From: Shewanella psychropiezotolerans
GTDB lineage: Bacteria > Pseudomonadota > Gammaproteobacteria > Enterobacterales > Shewanellaceae
NCBI RefSeq assembly: GCF_007197555.1
Contig: NZ_CP041614.1
Span: 434,001-498,000 of the forward strand
DNA length: 64,000 nucleotides
Direction: 5' to 3'
Below, in pieces: positions 19,901 to 28,805 of the stretch (within the stretch, counting starts at the first letter, position 1; every line of letters starts with the position of its first letter). A program made the translations under genes and the position numbers. Below the pieces are notes generated by a model that saw only the letters and a program-made list of their open reading frames with translations, did no database searches and was not told the DNA's origin.

Positions 19901-21171
19901 AGATGACAGCCTATCCCACCCCTGACAGTTGGCGTTTCGAGGCGAGTTCGAATGAGTTTGACGGTAGAGTCGACTTCTATCCGGACTGGGCGACCCAGGG
20001 GCTCAAATTGGTCGCGACTAAGTTCCATCTAGCACCCAATGTTAAGGCACCGGAAGATGCTGACTTTAAAACTGATACCGTGTTGGACAACCTACCTCCT
20101 CTAGCCGTGGATGTGGATGAATTTTCTTTCTATGGCAGTCCTCTCGGACATCTGGTTCTGCAAGGCTCCCCTAAGGGCGATAGCTACCAAATTCAGACCC
20201 TGTCGCTGACCACACCTGAGGTCAAGTTAAGGGGTAAAGGCGTTTGGCAGAATGATAATAACGAGAACTTAACTCAATTCGATGTGAAATTAACGGCGAC
20301 AAAATTTGATGCCATATCGGCGATTGTCGGCATGGACCCAGGCTTAAAGGATGCGCCAGTTGAGGTCAATGCTGAAATATCATGGCAAGGCGCACCATAT
20401 CAGTTCTCGCTAGAAAGCCTCAATGGCCTGGTGAATTTCGAGTTAGGTAAGGGACACCTTTCCGAAGTTAGCGATAAAGGTGCCAGAATCTTCTCCCTGT
20501 TTAGCCTGGACTCGTTACTGAGAAAGCTGTCTCTGGATTTCTCAGATGTATTTGGCAAAGGTTTATATTTTAATTCCTTTACCGGCACCTTGAATATCGA
20601 TAATGGCGTGGTTAAAACCCATGATACCGAGATGGACGCGGTAGCGGGGAATATGAAGGTTAGAGGCTATACGGACCTGATGACTGAAAGCCTGAACTAT
20701 GATATTCGATTTGTGCCTCAATTAGCATCGAGTGTGCCTACGGTTGTTCTCTTGACCACAGGTGGCTGGACATTCGGCCTGGGTGCGTTAGCGCTAACTA
20801 AGGTATTAGAGCCTGTGATCGAAGTGATTACTGAGATACGTTTTCAACTAACCGGTACCATGGCTGAACCTAAGTTGGAAGAGATAGGACGTAAGAGTAA
20901 AGAGATAGAGATCCCTGAATCTGTGCTGCCTCGTGTTAAGGAGCCTCAGCCTGACGAAAATTCTCAGCAAAATGAATCATCTCAGAAGAAACAACAGTCT
21001 AAAGAGTTAGATTCAGGTGTCGAAATACCGGCAACGAACGTAATAGAGATGCCTACCTTTAAAGAAAGTAAGCGTATAGATAAGGAGCCAGAAGATGCAG
21101 ATCAACCTACTTCAGTGCCAAAGCAGTCAAGACGTATCCAAGAATCTGGAGTATATCGAATCGCAGCTTAG
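16990..21171 (+). CDS. yhdP: YhdP-family AsmA-like envelope protein
   Basis: This very large protein (1393 residues from a GTG overlapping the rng stop) has one N-terminal membrane anchor (about 13-33) followed by a long repetitive beta-rich periplasmic region and a conserved C-terminal segment (VRGYTDLMTESLNYDIRFVPQL ... GGWTFGLGALAL). This is the layout of YhdP, an AsmA-like protein; E. coli YhdP, TamB and YdbH are redundant bridges for phospholipid transport to the outer membrane. The gene position after rng matches E. coli. The last ~110 residues are polar and low-complexity, and the final ~26 codons are overprinted by the start of the next gene. Confidence 0.9.
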   Translation: MSGKFCPRKFSRFCWQILAIILVLFALVVSLFRGLLPQLDEVRTELVKYVEQQYQVRVNVGLLSAEWQAFGPALTVSKLVIPPQESLPFTLVVNDVHIKLDFWESLFTASPQIENVIFDGVYVALDLDKLNEGSDTTSAREMDTDWLYRLLLEQLERFSIKQASLQLLSKKHDYRPIFVKDLKWSNSPNRHRGQGKLYLDQDASEVELLSLQLDIRGSGNKPDGLKGQVYLAAQSLDLGEWASRQKNPYDDKAKLELEGVINLQAWMSLANRTVESSIIEFSPSWLEWDLNDRKQHFEIKGGQLEWLPTQTGWRFTSRDLAFESNQQAWPDFNFVAEKREQGLFTYLNRLDTGSLLPLLPLVPGMELAGLKNWQKLDPQGAIESIKLTKLKDQDPQLSLSVNQLTWSQDGGIPGSDPIDFQLGWGNESLYISAPKQDYRLDFGSGLKQPLSLSGEAFEAKYDLAAQAIILPQLMLSNQDIAIDAAMKLELGEQVHLALLSTLKVNDVANVGNYLPLDGMSQGLIDYLNVGLVAGRIQDGVVVWNGALSDYPYLDHSGVFNANFTLEDAEFKFQPDWPAVTDLNLMAQFENEAMILTIERGHLLDVVVDGAKVSIPQLGPRSLLKVKADLKTSGKAATRVIQASPLVDSVGSTLAVVQINGDVSASLDLDIPLYEAEAGEFVEEDIRGLITFDKTPVYITEPGVLLDEVTGQVSFVNDIVKGSDISALLYQQPISLTFDTGNVGRNYGLNLDMKGAWSLADLPEELNNPLQDFYSGDVSWKGAMTLVFDPSGYRIQAQVETDLLGAELALPAPFAKAKDESRKLTAELIGDNKQSSLGIKLGKQMEFWGGFDQESGNQLAHYDLLLGRLFKPGDQLKKNQGHLQLDIAHTELAPWLPIINKFTAGDKVSDATKVIEEAGLIGVEPGSEVQANIANAAPEELSTQESFFPPLISLDADIADFNLMGQTLSDLKMTAYPTPDSWRFEASSNEFDGRVDFYPDWATQGLKLVATKFHLAPNVKAPEDADFKTDTVLDNLPPLAVDVDEFSFYGSPLGHLVLQGSPKGDSYQIQTLSLTTPEVKLRGKGVWQNDNNENLTQFDVKLTATKFDAISAIVGMDPGLKDAPVEVNAEISWQGAPYQFSLESLNGLVNFELGKGHLSEVSDKGARIFSLFSLDSLLRKLSLDFSDVFGKGLYFNSFTGTLNIDNGVVKTHDTEMDAVAGNMKVRGYTDLMTESLNYDIRFVPQLASSVPTVVLLTTGGWTFGLGALALTKVLEPVIEVITEIRFQLTGTMAEPKLEEIGRKSKEIEIPESVLPRVKEPQPDENSQQNESSQKKQQSKELDSGVEIPATNVIEMPTFKESKRIDKEPEDADQPTSVPKQSRRIQESGVYRIAA

Positions 21172-21943
21172 CCAACTCCCTAGAGTTCAAGGTGAAGCGC
21201 AACTCGTGGTCCTGCCAGAGTGTTGCCTCCTGTTTGGTGGTCACGAAAGCCAGCAACTCGAGTATGCCGGCGATAACCAATCGAATCCTTTTAAAACGGT
21301 ACTCGCAGATCTGGCGCGTCGTTATGATATTTATCTGGTGGCTGGGAGTATTCCTGTAGCCGTCGGCGATGGCCGAGTCTATAACCGTACTTATCTGTTT
21401 GATAACCAAGGCCTGGTCTTGGGCGAATACGATAAAATACACCTGTTCGATGTCGATGTTTCCGATGGGACTAAGGAGTATCGTGAGAGCGATACCTTCT
21501 GCGCCGGAGATAAAATTAGTGTAATCGACACTCCCTTTGGTAAGTTAGGGTTAGCGATATGTTACGATCTGCGTTTCCCGGATCTATTCAGAGCCATGAG
21601 ATTAGCCGGAGCCGAACTGATTGCCCTACCGGCAGCCTTCACTAAGGTGACGGGAGAGGCCCATTGGCAAACCTTGATCCAGGCCAGAGCGATTGAGAAT
21701 CAGTGTTTTATTCTCGCGGCGGCTCAATGGGGACAGCATAATCAGGGAGGCCGGGAAACCTGGGGTCAGAGTATGGTTGTTGACCCATGGGGACGAATTA
21801 ACGCCCAGAAGATGACAGGTTGCGGTTGGGTTCAGTCGAAGCTGGATAGAGATGAAATGATAAAAATTAGGCAACAGATGCCAATAGCCAGTAATAACCG
21901 ATTTGCTGAGCCAAAGTTACAACACAAAGATGCTAATCCATAG
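21095..21943 (+). CDS. carbon-nitrogen hydrolase (Nit/nitrilase superfamily amidase)
   Basis: The 282-residue protein has the catalytic triad of the nitrilase superfamily: Glu42 in VVLPEC, Lys114 in EYDKIHLFD and Cys156 in AICYDLRFPD. It resembles the Nit branch, whose members hydrolyse deaminated glutathione and related omega-amides; the precise substrate is inferred from family resemblance only. The start at 21095 lies 77 nt inside yhdP and is kept because MQINLLQCQS is the expected first beta strand of the fold. tldD follows 51 bp later. Confidence 0.9.
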   Translation: MQINLLQCQSSQDVSKNLEYIESQLSQLPRVQGEAQLVVLPECCLLFGGHESQQLEYAGDNQSNPFKTVLADLARRYDIYLVAGSIPVAVGDGRVYNRTYLFDNQGLVLGEYDKIHLFDVDVSDGTKEYRESDTFCAGDKISVIDTPFGKLGLAICYDLRFPDLFRAMRLAGAELIALPAAFTKVTGEAHWQTLIQARAIENQCFILAAAQWGQHNQGGRETWGQSMVVDPWGRINAQKMTGCGWVQSKLDRDEMIKIRQQMPIASNNRFAEPKLQHKDANP

Positions 21944-21994
21944 AAAGTTGATGTCAGTGTCTTATAAAAATTATGCACAAAGAGAGAGTAATTA

Positions 21995-23446
21995 ATGCCA
22001 TTTTTAACCCAAGTTGAGCAGAGCCTTTTACAAGATGGACTATCGCTGGATGACCTGCAGGGTTATCTCAAGCTAATCCATCAACATGATGTCGACTTTT
22101 CTGATCTCTATTTTCAGGGCAGCCGTCATGAGTCTTGGGTACTAGAAGATGGCATAGTGAAAGAGGGCAGCTTTCATATCGAGAGAGGTGTGGGTGTTCG
22201 GGCCATCACAGGTGAGAAAACGGGCTTCGCTTATGCCGATGAGATCACTCCTGCTGCATTAACTGCATCGGCCGAGGCGGCTCGCAGTATCGCAGCCCAT
22301 GGCGGCGAGAGCGCTTCGGTACAAGCCTGGAAGCGTAAAGAGATGAAGGCCCTATACCAGAGTGCCGATCCAATCGCGGCGATGGAAGAGGCCAAGAAGA
22401 TCGCGCTGCTTAAGCAGGCCGATGCTTATATTCGTAGTCTAGATAGCCGTATTATTCAGGTGGTCATCAGCCTCTCAGGTGTACACGAAGAGATACTTAT
22501 TGTCGCGAGCGATGGCACCTTGGCGGCAGATATTCGTCCATTGGTTCGCTTTAATTGCAGCGTGATCCTGGAAGAAAATGGCAAACGCGAACGCGGTGCC
22601 AGTGGCGGCGGTGGACGTCACGACTATCAGGTGATGATGGAGACAGATGATGCAGGTCTGCCGGTTTGTTTCGATTTCGCTCGAGAAGCGGTAAGACAAG
22701 CCTCGGTTAATTTGCACGCGGTAGATGCACCAGCCGGCGAAATGCCGGTGATCTTAGGCCCTGGTTGGCCTGGTGTATTACTTCATGAGGCGGTTGGCCA
22801 TGGCTTGGAAGGTGACTTCAACCGTAAGGGCAGCAGTGCATTCAGTGGTAAGGTAGGCCAGCAGGTCGCCTCTAAGCTGGTGACTGTGGTCGATGACGGC
22901 ACCATGGTAAACAGACGCGGCTCTTTGAGTATCGATGATGAAGGTGTGCAGACTCAGAAGACTGTGCTGATCCAAGATGGGATCTTGAAAGGCTATATGC
23001 AGGATAAATTAAATGCGCGCCTTATGGGTGAGCAGTCCACGGGTAATGGGCGTCGTGAATCTTATGCACACTTGCCTATGCCGAGAATGACTAACACTTA
23101 TATGGAAGCTGGCGAGTCGGATCCGGCTGAGATGATCAAGTCAGTTAAGAATGGCATCTATGCGCCTAACTTCGGTGGTGGTCAGGTCGACATTACTTCC
23201 GGTAAGTTTGTGTTCTCGGCTTCAGAAGCCTATTTGATTGAGAATGGTGAAGTGACTCAGGCGATTAAAGGTGCAACCCTTATCGGCAATGGTCCGGAAG
23301 CCATGGGTCAGATCTCTATGGTGGGTAACGATCTGGCATTAGACCAAGGTGTCGGCGTCTGTGGTAAGGATGGTCAGAGCGTTCCAGTCGGTGTTGGCCA
23401 GCCTACACTCAAGATAGATAAATTAACCGTAGGTGGAACGGCGTAA
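21995..23446 (+). CDS. tldD: TldD, metalloprotease subunit
   Basis: The 483-residue protein carries the TldD zinc motif HEAVGH (His264, Glu265, His269) inside [13 protein letters not shown]. TldD pairs with PmbA/TldE, also encoded in this window (32115-33455), to form a protease that trims unfolded or modified peptides such as microcin B17 leader and CcdA. The N-terminal region ([19 protein letters not shown]) and C-terminal beta barrel match the family. It ends a collinear rng-yhdP-nit-tldD run, as in related genomes. Confidence 0.96.
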   Translation: MPFLTQVEQSLLQDGLSLDDLQGYLKLIHQHDVDFSDLYFQGSRHESWVLEDGIVKEGSFHIERGVGVRAITGEKTGFAYADEITPAALTASAEAARSIAAHGGESASVQAWKRKEMKALYQSADPIAAMEEAKKIALLKQADAYIRSLDSRIIQVVISLSGVHEEILIVASDGTLAADIRPLVRFNCSVILEENGKRERGASGGGGRHDYQVMMETDDAGLPVCFDFAREAVRQASVNLHAVDAPAGEMPVILGPGWPGVLLHEAVGHGLEGDFNRKGSSAFSGKVGQQVASKLVTVVDDGTMVNRRGSLSIDDEGVQTQKTVLIQDGILKGYMQDKLNARLMGEQSTGNGRRESYAHLPMPRMTNTYMEAGESDPAEMIKSVKNGIYAPNFGGGQVDITSGKFVFSASEAYLIENGEVTQAIKGATLIGNGPEAMGQISMVGNDLALDQGVGVCGKDGQSVPVGVGQPTLKIDKLTVGGTA

Positions 23447-23455
23447 GAAAAAGTT

Positions 23456-23490
23456 AGAAGGAGCTAGGCCGCAGGTTTAGCTCCTTCTAT
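23456..23490 (+). terminator. inverted repeat after tldD
   Basis: AGAAGGAGCTA (23456-23466) pairs perfectly with TAGCTCCTTCT (23478-23488) across an 11-nt loop, 10 bp after the tldD stop. The downstream T-run is weak (ATTCAACTTC), so this is a likely but not classic terminator. Confidence 0.65.
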
Positions 23491-23573
23491 TCAACTTCAA
23501 TGAATGCTAAGATTGACCAAGGAATTAGAGTAAACACTCTAGGTTGTGCACACCAAGGTGCAGAGGAAAGGGG

Positions 23574-24989
23574 ATGAAGTTTTCAAAGTTAGCTCTAGTG
23601 TCGTTTTTGGCATTGGGCTCTTTTACTGCACAGGCATCGAACCTGGGCTTCGAACAAGCCTGGAAGCAGTTGCTAACCGTCAGCGATAAACTACAGGCCA
23701 GCGCACAGGAAGTACGACGTGCAGAGGCCAAGCATGAAGCGGGGAAAGATCTCAACCTTCCCTCAATTAGCCTCAATGGCAGCTACACCAGATTAGAGAA
23801 ACCTATCGAGATGGATCTGAGGGATCTTAACCCTTTGGCATCTATGGATCCCGCTTCGCTTCCTCCTGCACTTGGTGGTGCACTAGCGGCCATTCCAGGC
23901 TCCATGTTTATCACTCCCTTTACCGAGCAAGATATCTTTCGCTCCAGCCTTCAGGCTATGTGGCCCATCTATACTGGTGGCAAGATTACCGCAGCCCAGG
24001 GTATTCATGCGGCTCAAGTGGCTGAGAAAGAGCAGCAGTTTCAACTGACCACACGAGATCTCTTCATTCAACTGGTGGATCGTTATTACGGCGTCGCAGT
24101 GAGCCAAGCCATGGCCCGTACTCGAGGTGAGCTTGTTGTCTCTCTTGAAGAACATTCGGAGCATGCGGTTAAGCTGGAAGAGCAAGGTCAGATAGCGAAA
24201 GTTGAGCGATTAAATGCTCAAGTTGCATTAGAGAATGCCAAGGTCAATTTTGCCAGCGCCAGGCGTCAGGCCGAGATGGCAGAAATAGCCCTGTCGCGCA
24301 TGCTACATGAGCGAGAAGTGAACCCAATCTCTCAGCTATTTATGCTAAATAATGCTCCGTCACTGCCCCGATTAAGTCAGCTAACTCTGGCGCAACATCC
24401 GGCATTGAAACTACTCGAGGCAAAAGAGGCTCAGGCACAGGGTCTGGTGGATGTTGAGAAAGGTCAGTATTTACCGACGGTTTTTCTCTACGGTAACTAC
24501 ACACTATATGAAGATGACAGTTTGTTTTCCAAGATGGAGCCGGACTGGATGTTAGGCGTGGGCGTCAAGATCCCCCTGCTGAGCAGAGATGGACGTAGCG
24601 GCAAAGTCGAGGCGGCTAAGAGTGCGCTGCTGCAGGCGCGTTATACCAAGGCGCAGACTCAGCAAGATCTCAGCTTGTTGCTGGATCAAAGCTATCGTCA
24701 ACTGCTACAGGCTCAAGAAGAGGTAGAGTCTTTAGACTTATCACTGAGCCTGGCAACAGAGAATAAACGTCTACGGGATCTGGCCTTTCGTCAGGGATTA
24801 TCCACTTCCATCGAGAAGGTAGACGCAGAGCTTAAGCTCACAGGTGTTGAGATGCAGCAACTGGCTGCCAAGTACCGTTATGTTCAGGCCTATGCCCGTT
24901 TGATGGCGGTGAGTGGGCAACTGGATGAATTTTTAGGTCGCAGCAGTATTGAGACTAGCGCGATGCAGGAGAGTAAGAATGCAGGCTAA
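23574..24989 (+). CDS. TolC-family outer-membrane efflux protein
   Basis: The 471-residue product has a signal peptide (MKFSKLALVSFLALGSFTAQA) and the repeated alpha-helical hairpin organisation of TolC/OprM outer-membrane channels, with long coiled-coil stretches near 130-230 and 340-440. The ATG at 23574 follows GAGGAAAGGGG and is preferred over the upstream start at 23544. The gene begins a cassette with an HlyD-type adaptor and two ABC-2 permeases; the HlyD start overlaps its 3' end by 11 nt. The substrate is unknown. Confidence 0.9.
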   Translation: MKFSKLALVSFLALGSFTAQASNLGFEQAWKQLLTVSDKLQASAQEVRRAEAKHEAGKDLNLPSISLNGSYTRLEKPIEMDLRDLNPLASMDPASLPPALGGALAAIPGSMFITPFTEQDIFRSSLQAMWPIYTGGKITAAQGIHAAQVAEKEQQFQLTTRDLFIQLVDRYYGVAVSQAMARTRGELVVSLEEHSEHAVKLEEQGQIAKVERLNAQVALENAKVNFASARRQAEMAEIALSRMLHEREVNPISQLFMLNNAPSLPRLSQLTLAQHPALKLLEAKEAQAQGLVDVEKGQYLPTVFLYGNYTLYEDDSLFSKMEPDWMLGVGVKIPLLSRDGRSGKVEAAKSALLQARYTKAQTQQDLSLLLDQSYRQLLQAQEEVESLDLSLSLATENKRLRDLAFRQGLSTSIEKVDAELKLTGVEMQQLAAKYRYVQAYARLMAVSGQLDEFLGRSSIETSAMQESKNAG

Positions 24990-25950
24990 TCGTATAATTG
25001 CAGTTGTGGCCCTGGTGGGCTTAGTGGGGGTATTGGGCTATGGACTTAAACTGGCCTATACCCCGAAAATCCTCTATCTGCAGGGGCAGATAGAGGCGAG
25101 AGAATACAATATCTCCTCAAAGGTTCCCGGGCGTGTCGAGCAGGTACTGGTGAGACGTGGCGACAGTGTAGAGGTCGGCGATCTCTTGTTTGCCATCGAT
25201 AGCCCAGAACTTAATGCCAAGTTGATGCAGGCCGAAGGTGGCAGAGATGCAGCTCAGGCAATGCAGTCAGAAGCCGATAGCGGCGCCCGTAAGCAGCAGG
25301 TGATGGCCTCCCGTGAGCAGTGGCTGAAAGCGAAGGCGGGAGCCACATTAGCCAAGACTACCTACGATCGGGTAGAGAACTTGTTTGTCGAAGGCGTACT
25401 CGCCAGACAGAAACGTGATGAAGCATTTACTCAGTATCAGGCGGCCAAATACACGGAGCAGGCAGCCTTAGCCATGTATCAGATGGCTCAGGAAGGGGCG
25501 AGGGTAGAGACTAAGGCCGCCGCCGCGGGTAATGCTCGTATGGCCGAAGGCGCCGTCCACGAAGTTAATGCTATTTTAGCCGATAGCCAGATGCGCGCAC
25601 CTAAGTCCGGTGAGATAAGCGAAGTGTTACTGCAACCTGGTGAGCTTGCTCCTAGCGGCTTCCCTGTGGTTAGTTTGATAGATATGCAAGACGCCTGGGC
25701 CGTATTTCAAGTCAGAGAAGATCAGCTTAAGCAGTTCTCTAAAGGACAGAAGCTGATGCTAACCCTGCCGGCTCTCGAACGTGAGGTCGAATTTACTGTG
25801 TCTCATATTAGTGTGATGGGTGACTTTGCGACTTGGCGTTCGACTGAGAGTGGCCATGATTTCGACATGCGTACCTTCGAGGTGGAGCTGCGCCCTAATT
25901 CAGACATTAAAGATTTAAGGGTCGGCATGTCAGCGATCTTAACTCGCTAA
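24979..25950 (+). CDS. HlyD-family periplasmic adaptor
   Basis: The 323-residue membrane-fusion protein has an N-terminal membrane anchor (about 5-24), a lipoyl-like half (VPGRVEQVLVRRGDSVEVGDLLFAIDSPEL), a helical hairpin (about 70-180) and the second lipoyl half plus beta-barrel (APKSGEISEVLLQPGELAPSGFPVVSLID). It resembles E. coli YbhG/YhiI. The start at 24979 has AGGAGAG upstream. It should bridge the permeases encoded next to the TolC-type channel before it. Confidence 0.92.
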   Translation: MQANRIIAVVALVGLVGVLGYGLKLAYTPKILYLQGQIEAREYNISSKVPGRVEQVLVRRGDSVEVGDLLFAIDSPELNAKLMQAEGGRDAAQAMQSEADSGARKQQVMASREQWLKAKAGATLAKTTYDRVENLFVEGVLARQKRDEAFTQYQAAKYTEQAALAMYQMAQEGARVETKAAAAGNARMAEGAVHEVNAILADSQMRAPKSGEISEVLLQPGELAPSGFPVVSLIDMQDAWAVFQVREDQLKQFSKGQKLMLTLPALEREVEFTVSHISVMGDFATWRSTESGHDFDMRTFEVELRPNSDIKDLRVGMSAILTR

Positions 25951-25963
25951 ACCTGAGATTATC

Positions 25964-27169
25964 ATGAACAGTTTAGTGGCCCTTATTCGTCGTGAGCTCC
26001 ACGCACTGTGGAACTCGCCATGGCAGCTCGCCCTGGTTAGCTATATTCCCATCTTGAGCATACTCTGTTTATGGTGGCTGTTCAGTGCGGGTTTACCGAG
26101 ACAGTTACCTGTGGCCGTCGTGGATTCGGACCATAGCCAATTGAGCCGTATGCTAACCCGTAAATTACAGGCCAACCCAGTGGTTGCTCCGCAGAATTTT
26201 GTAGACTTAGCCTCGGCGGTAACCGCCATGAAACAGTCCCAAGTATATGGCATCGTGGTGCTTCCCTACGGGTTGCAACGGGATCTTATAACGGGTCATA
26301 GCCCGGTCATAGATGTTCGCTATAACAGTCAGTTCTTGCTGGTGGGTAAACTCTTATCCAGCCAGATTCAACTCACATTAGGCTCGGGACTTCTCGAGGT
26401 CGCAGGAGTGAAACAGCTGCTTCAAGGCGTGCCTAAGTCTCAGGTAGCCTCGCATTTGAGCCCGGTGACCAGCCAGACCACGGCACTGTTTAATCGCAAT
26501 AATAACTATGTGAGCTTCCTGGTGCCACCTGTGCTAGTTGCCCTTTGGCAATTACTGGCCATGCTAATCTTCTCTAATAGCTTAAGCCGGGAGTTAACCC
26601 CAGAAGGGTGCTTCGCTGCAGATAGCGGTATCTGGCCTAGGATTTGGGCCAAGATTGCCGTGTTTACTCCGATTTTACTCATGCATGGTGGCTTCATTCT
26701 GGCCCTGCTATATCAGTATTTAGCCCTGCCTGTAGCGGGTAGCTTAGCCCTATTAGTCTTGGCGCAACTGGCGATGTTATTGGCGGTCTGGCTGCTGGTA
26801 TTGCTGGTCTTTTTCATCATGCGAGACAGTGCCCGCATGGTGAGTTTCGGTACCGCATTATTCGCGCCAGCATTTGCGTTTATGGGGATCACGTTTCCGG
26901 TCCATGAGATGCCTATACTCGCCCAGTGGTGGCGTTTAATTATGCCGTCCAGTCACTATGTGGACTCACATGTCAGCATCGTCAGTTATGGAGTGGGTTG
27001 GGAGACCATAGCTATACAGCTTACTAGCTATTGGGGCTTCCTCTGCATCATACCAGTACTTTTTTTGCTATCACGCCGCATTGAAAAGGCCTCGAAGTCC
27101 GAGCCCAGTCAGCAGATGATAGACCCGGATCTGGCGTCTAAAAGACAGGGGCGGATCTGTGATGAGTAA
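25964..27169 (+). CDS. ABC-2 type transporter permease 1
   Basis: The 401-residue permease has one N-terminal membrane segment (about 20-40), a large periplasmic loop and five membrane segments in the C-terminal half (about 185-375), the layout of YbhS/YhhJ-type ABC-2 exporters. It contains the conserved AFMGITFPVHEMP segment before the last membrane pair. It follows the HlyD gene by 13 bp and overlaps the second permease. No ABC ATPase gene lies in this cassette. Confidence 0.9.
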   Translation: MNSLVALIRRELHALWNSPWQLALVSYIPILSILCLWWLFSAGLPRQLPVAVVDSDHSQLSRMLTRKLQANPVVAPQNFVDLASAVTAMKQSQVYGIVVLPYGLQRDLITGHSPVIDVRYNSQFLLVGKLLSSQIQLTLGSGLLEVAGVKQLLQGVPKSQVASHLSPVTSQTTALFNRNNNYVSFLVPPVLVALWQLLAMLIFSNSLSRELTPEGCFAADSGIWPRIWAKIAVFTPILLMHGGFILALLYQYLALPVAGSLALLVLAQLAMLLAVWLLVLLVFFIMRDSARMVSFGTALFAPAFAFMGITFPVHEMPILAQWWRLIMPSSHYVDSHVSIVSYGVGWETIAIQLTSYWGFLCIIPVLFLLSRRIEKASKSEPSQQMIDPDLASKRQGRICDE

Positions 27170-28325
27170 TAAGATGATGAGTTTTTGGCAACTAGTATCA
27201 GCCGAGCTAAAGGCAATAGTGGCAGATAAGGCCATCGCAGTGACCCTATTTGGTGGTGTGCTGTTTTATTCTGTTTTATACCCCTTACCTTATCTTCATC
27301 AGGTACCGACTGAACAACAGCTGGTTGTGGTTGATCTGGATCGCTCTTCATTGAGCCGCCGTCTGATCCGTCATGCGGATGCCAGTGCGAAAGTCAGTGT
27401 CATCGGCCAGGTGACCAGTATCAGTCAAGCTCAGAGCTGGATAGAATCCGGCCGCGCTCATGGCCTGCTGGTCATTCCCGAAGGCTTCAGGCGAGATCTG
27501 TTATTGGGCAAGGGGGTAACCTTAAGCTATGGCGGTGATGCTAGCTACTTCCTTATCTATTCCGCGGTTGCTGAGGGCCTAGTTACGGCTGGCATGGATG
27601 CGGGTAAACAAGTACAACTGCTCGGCATGCTGGCTAAAGGTGAGGCGCCTAAACAAGCGAATTTAAGCCTAAACTCGGTGAAGATCAACAGTGTGCCTGC
27701 GTTTAACCCTAGCCTGGGATACACTCCCTATGTGGTGCCTGGACTCTTCTTGTTGATCTTGCATCAGACTTTACTGATAGGAACCGGGATCTTAGGTGCC
27801 GGCCAATGGCGGAGAAAGGGTTATTGGCGAGATGTTTCACCTCTGCAACTCGTCTGTGGTCGCATCTCGGCATTCATGTTGATTTACCTATTTTTCAGCA
27901 GCTTTTATGTCGGTTTCTGTTTTTACTGGTATCAGGTCAGCGTGCAGGCAAGCCTTAGTCTGGTGGCCCTGTGGATGTTACCCTTTTTATTGGCAACCAG
28001 CGCTGCCGGTATTGCCTTGAGTAGCTTGTTTGTCCGCCGGGACCTACCGACTCAAGTCTTGTTGTTAGTCTCTATGCCCATCATGTTCGTCTCCGGCTTT
28101 GTCTGGCCATTGGCGCTTATCCCAGAGCCTCTGATTTGGCTGTCTCAGGTGATCCCTGCCGTCCCCGCTATCATGGGGATGTTAGAGCTTAATCAGATGG
28201 GGGCGTCTTGGTCCAGTGTCATGCCTAAATGGCTGCAGTTATGGGGCTTGTTCGCTGTATTTTTTGTGCTGGCTCTGTATGGCGTCACGCGAAGACTCAA
28301 ATCGGCAGTTGATGAGACGAGTTAG
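27162..28325 (+). CDS. ABC-2 type transporter permease 2
   Basis: A second, homologous ABC-2 permease (387 residues), with an N-terminal membrane segment, a periplasmic domain and five C-terminal membrane segments including MFVSGFVWPLALIPEP. GTG at 27159 and ATG at 27162 are both possible; the ATG is chosen, with GGGGCGG just upstream, and overlaps permease 1 by 8 nt. Two unequal permeases probably form a heterodimer, as in YbhR/YbhS. The last ~140 bp of the gene are repeated twice downstream. Confidence 0.9.
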   Translation: MSNKMMSFWQLVSAELKAIVADKAIAVTLFGGVLFYSVLYPLPYLHQVPTEQQLVVVDLDRSSLSRRLIRHADASAKVSVIGQVTSISQAQSWIESGRAHGLLVIPEGFRRDLLLGKGVTLSYGGDASYFLIYSAVAEGLVTAGMDAGKQVQLLGMLAKGEAPKQANLSLNSVKINSVPAFNPSLGYTPYVVPGLFLLILHQTLLIGTGILGAGQWRRKGYWRDVSPLQLVCGRISAFMLIYLFFSSFYVGFCFYWYQVSVQASLSLVALWMLPFLLATSAAGIALSSLFVRRDLPTQVLLLVSMPIMFVSGFVWPLALIPEPLIWLSQVIPAVPAIMGMLELNQMGASWSSVMPKWLQLWGLFAVFFVLALYGVTRRLKSAVDETS

Positions 28326-28328
28326 TTC

Positions 28329-28612
28329 TTAATCAGATGGTCGATGCCTCAGGTCCAGTGTCATGCCTAAATGGCTGCAGTTATGGGGCTTGTTCGCTGT
28401 GTTTTTTGTGCTGGCTCTGTATGGCGTCACGCGAAGACTCAAATCGGCAGTTGATGAGACGAGTTAGTTCTTAATCAGATGGTCGATGCCTACAGGTCCA
28501 GTGTTATGCCGAAATGGCTGCAGTTATGGGGCTTGTTCGCTGTGTTCTTTATGCTGGCTTGGTATGCGTCATGCGAAGGCTAGAATCAGTAGGTAATGAG
28601 ACTAGCTGGTTT
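28329..28612 (+). repeat. two tandem copies of the 3' end of permease 2
   Basis: A unit beginning TTAATCAGATGG occurs in the gene at 28189 and again at 28329 and 28471, periods of 140 and 142 bp. The first extra copy is nearly identical to the gene end, including the stop and GAGTTAGTTC; the second has several substitutions and small deletions and fades out near 28612. The copies are non-coding in practice: the gene has already stopped at 28325. Confidence 0.95.
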
Positions 28613-28738
28613 CTGCTAAATGCCAGGCTGTTGTAATACCAAATTCGCCTTTTCTCCCTGTACTGAGCCTACGTAGCAGCTACTGGCGATCTTAAGATCC
28701 TTGCATTTGGCCTTATAATTTTTGGGTGGAAGTATAAG

Positions 28739-28774
28739 AAAGCCCATGTAGAAGTCATCTAAATGGGCTTTTAA
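28739..28774. terminator. bidirectional hairpin between permease 2 and the lipoprotein gene
   Basis: AAAGCCCAT (28739-28747) pairs with ATGGGCTTT (28763-28771) across a 15-nt loop, followed by a short T-run. The two flanking genes converge here and the stem works in both directions. Confidence 0.75.
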
Positions 28775-28805
28775 GTATCAAATTCTCTCTCATGAGAAAA
28801 TATGT

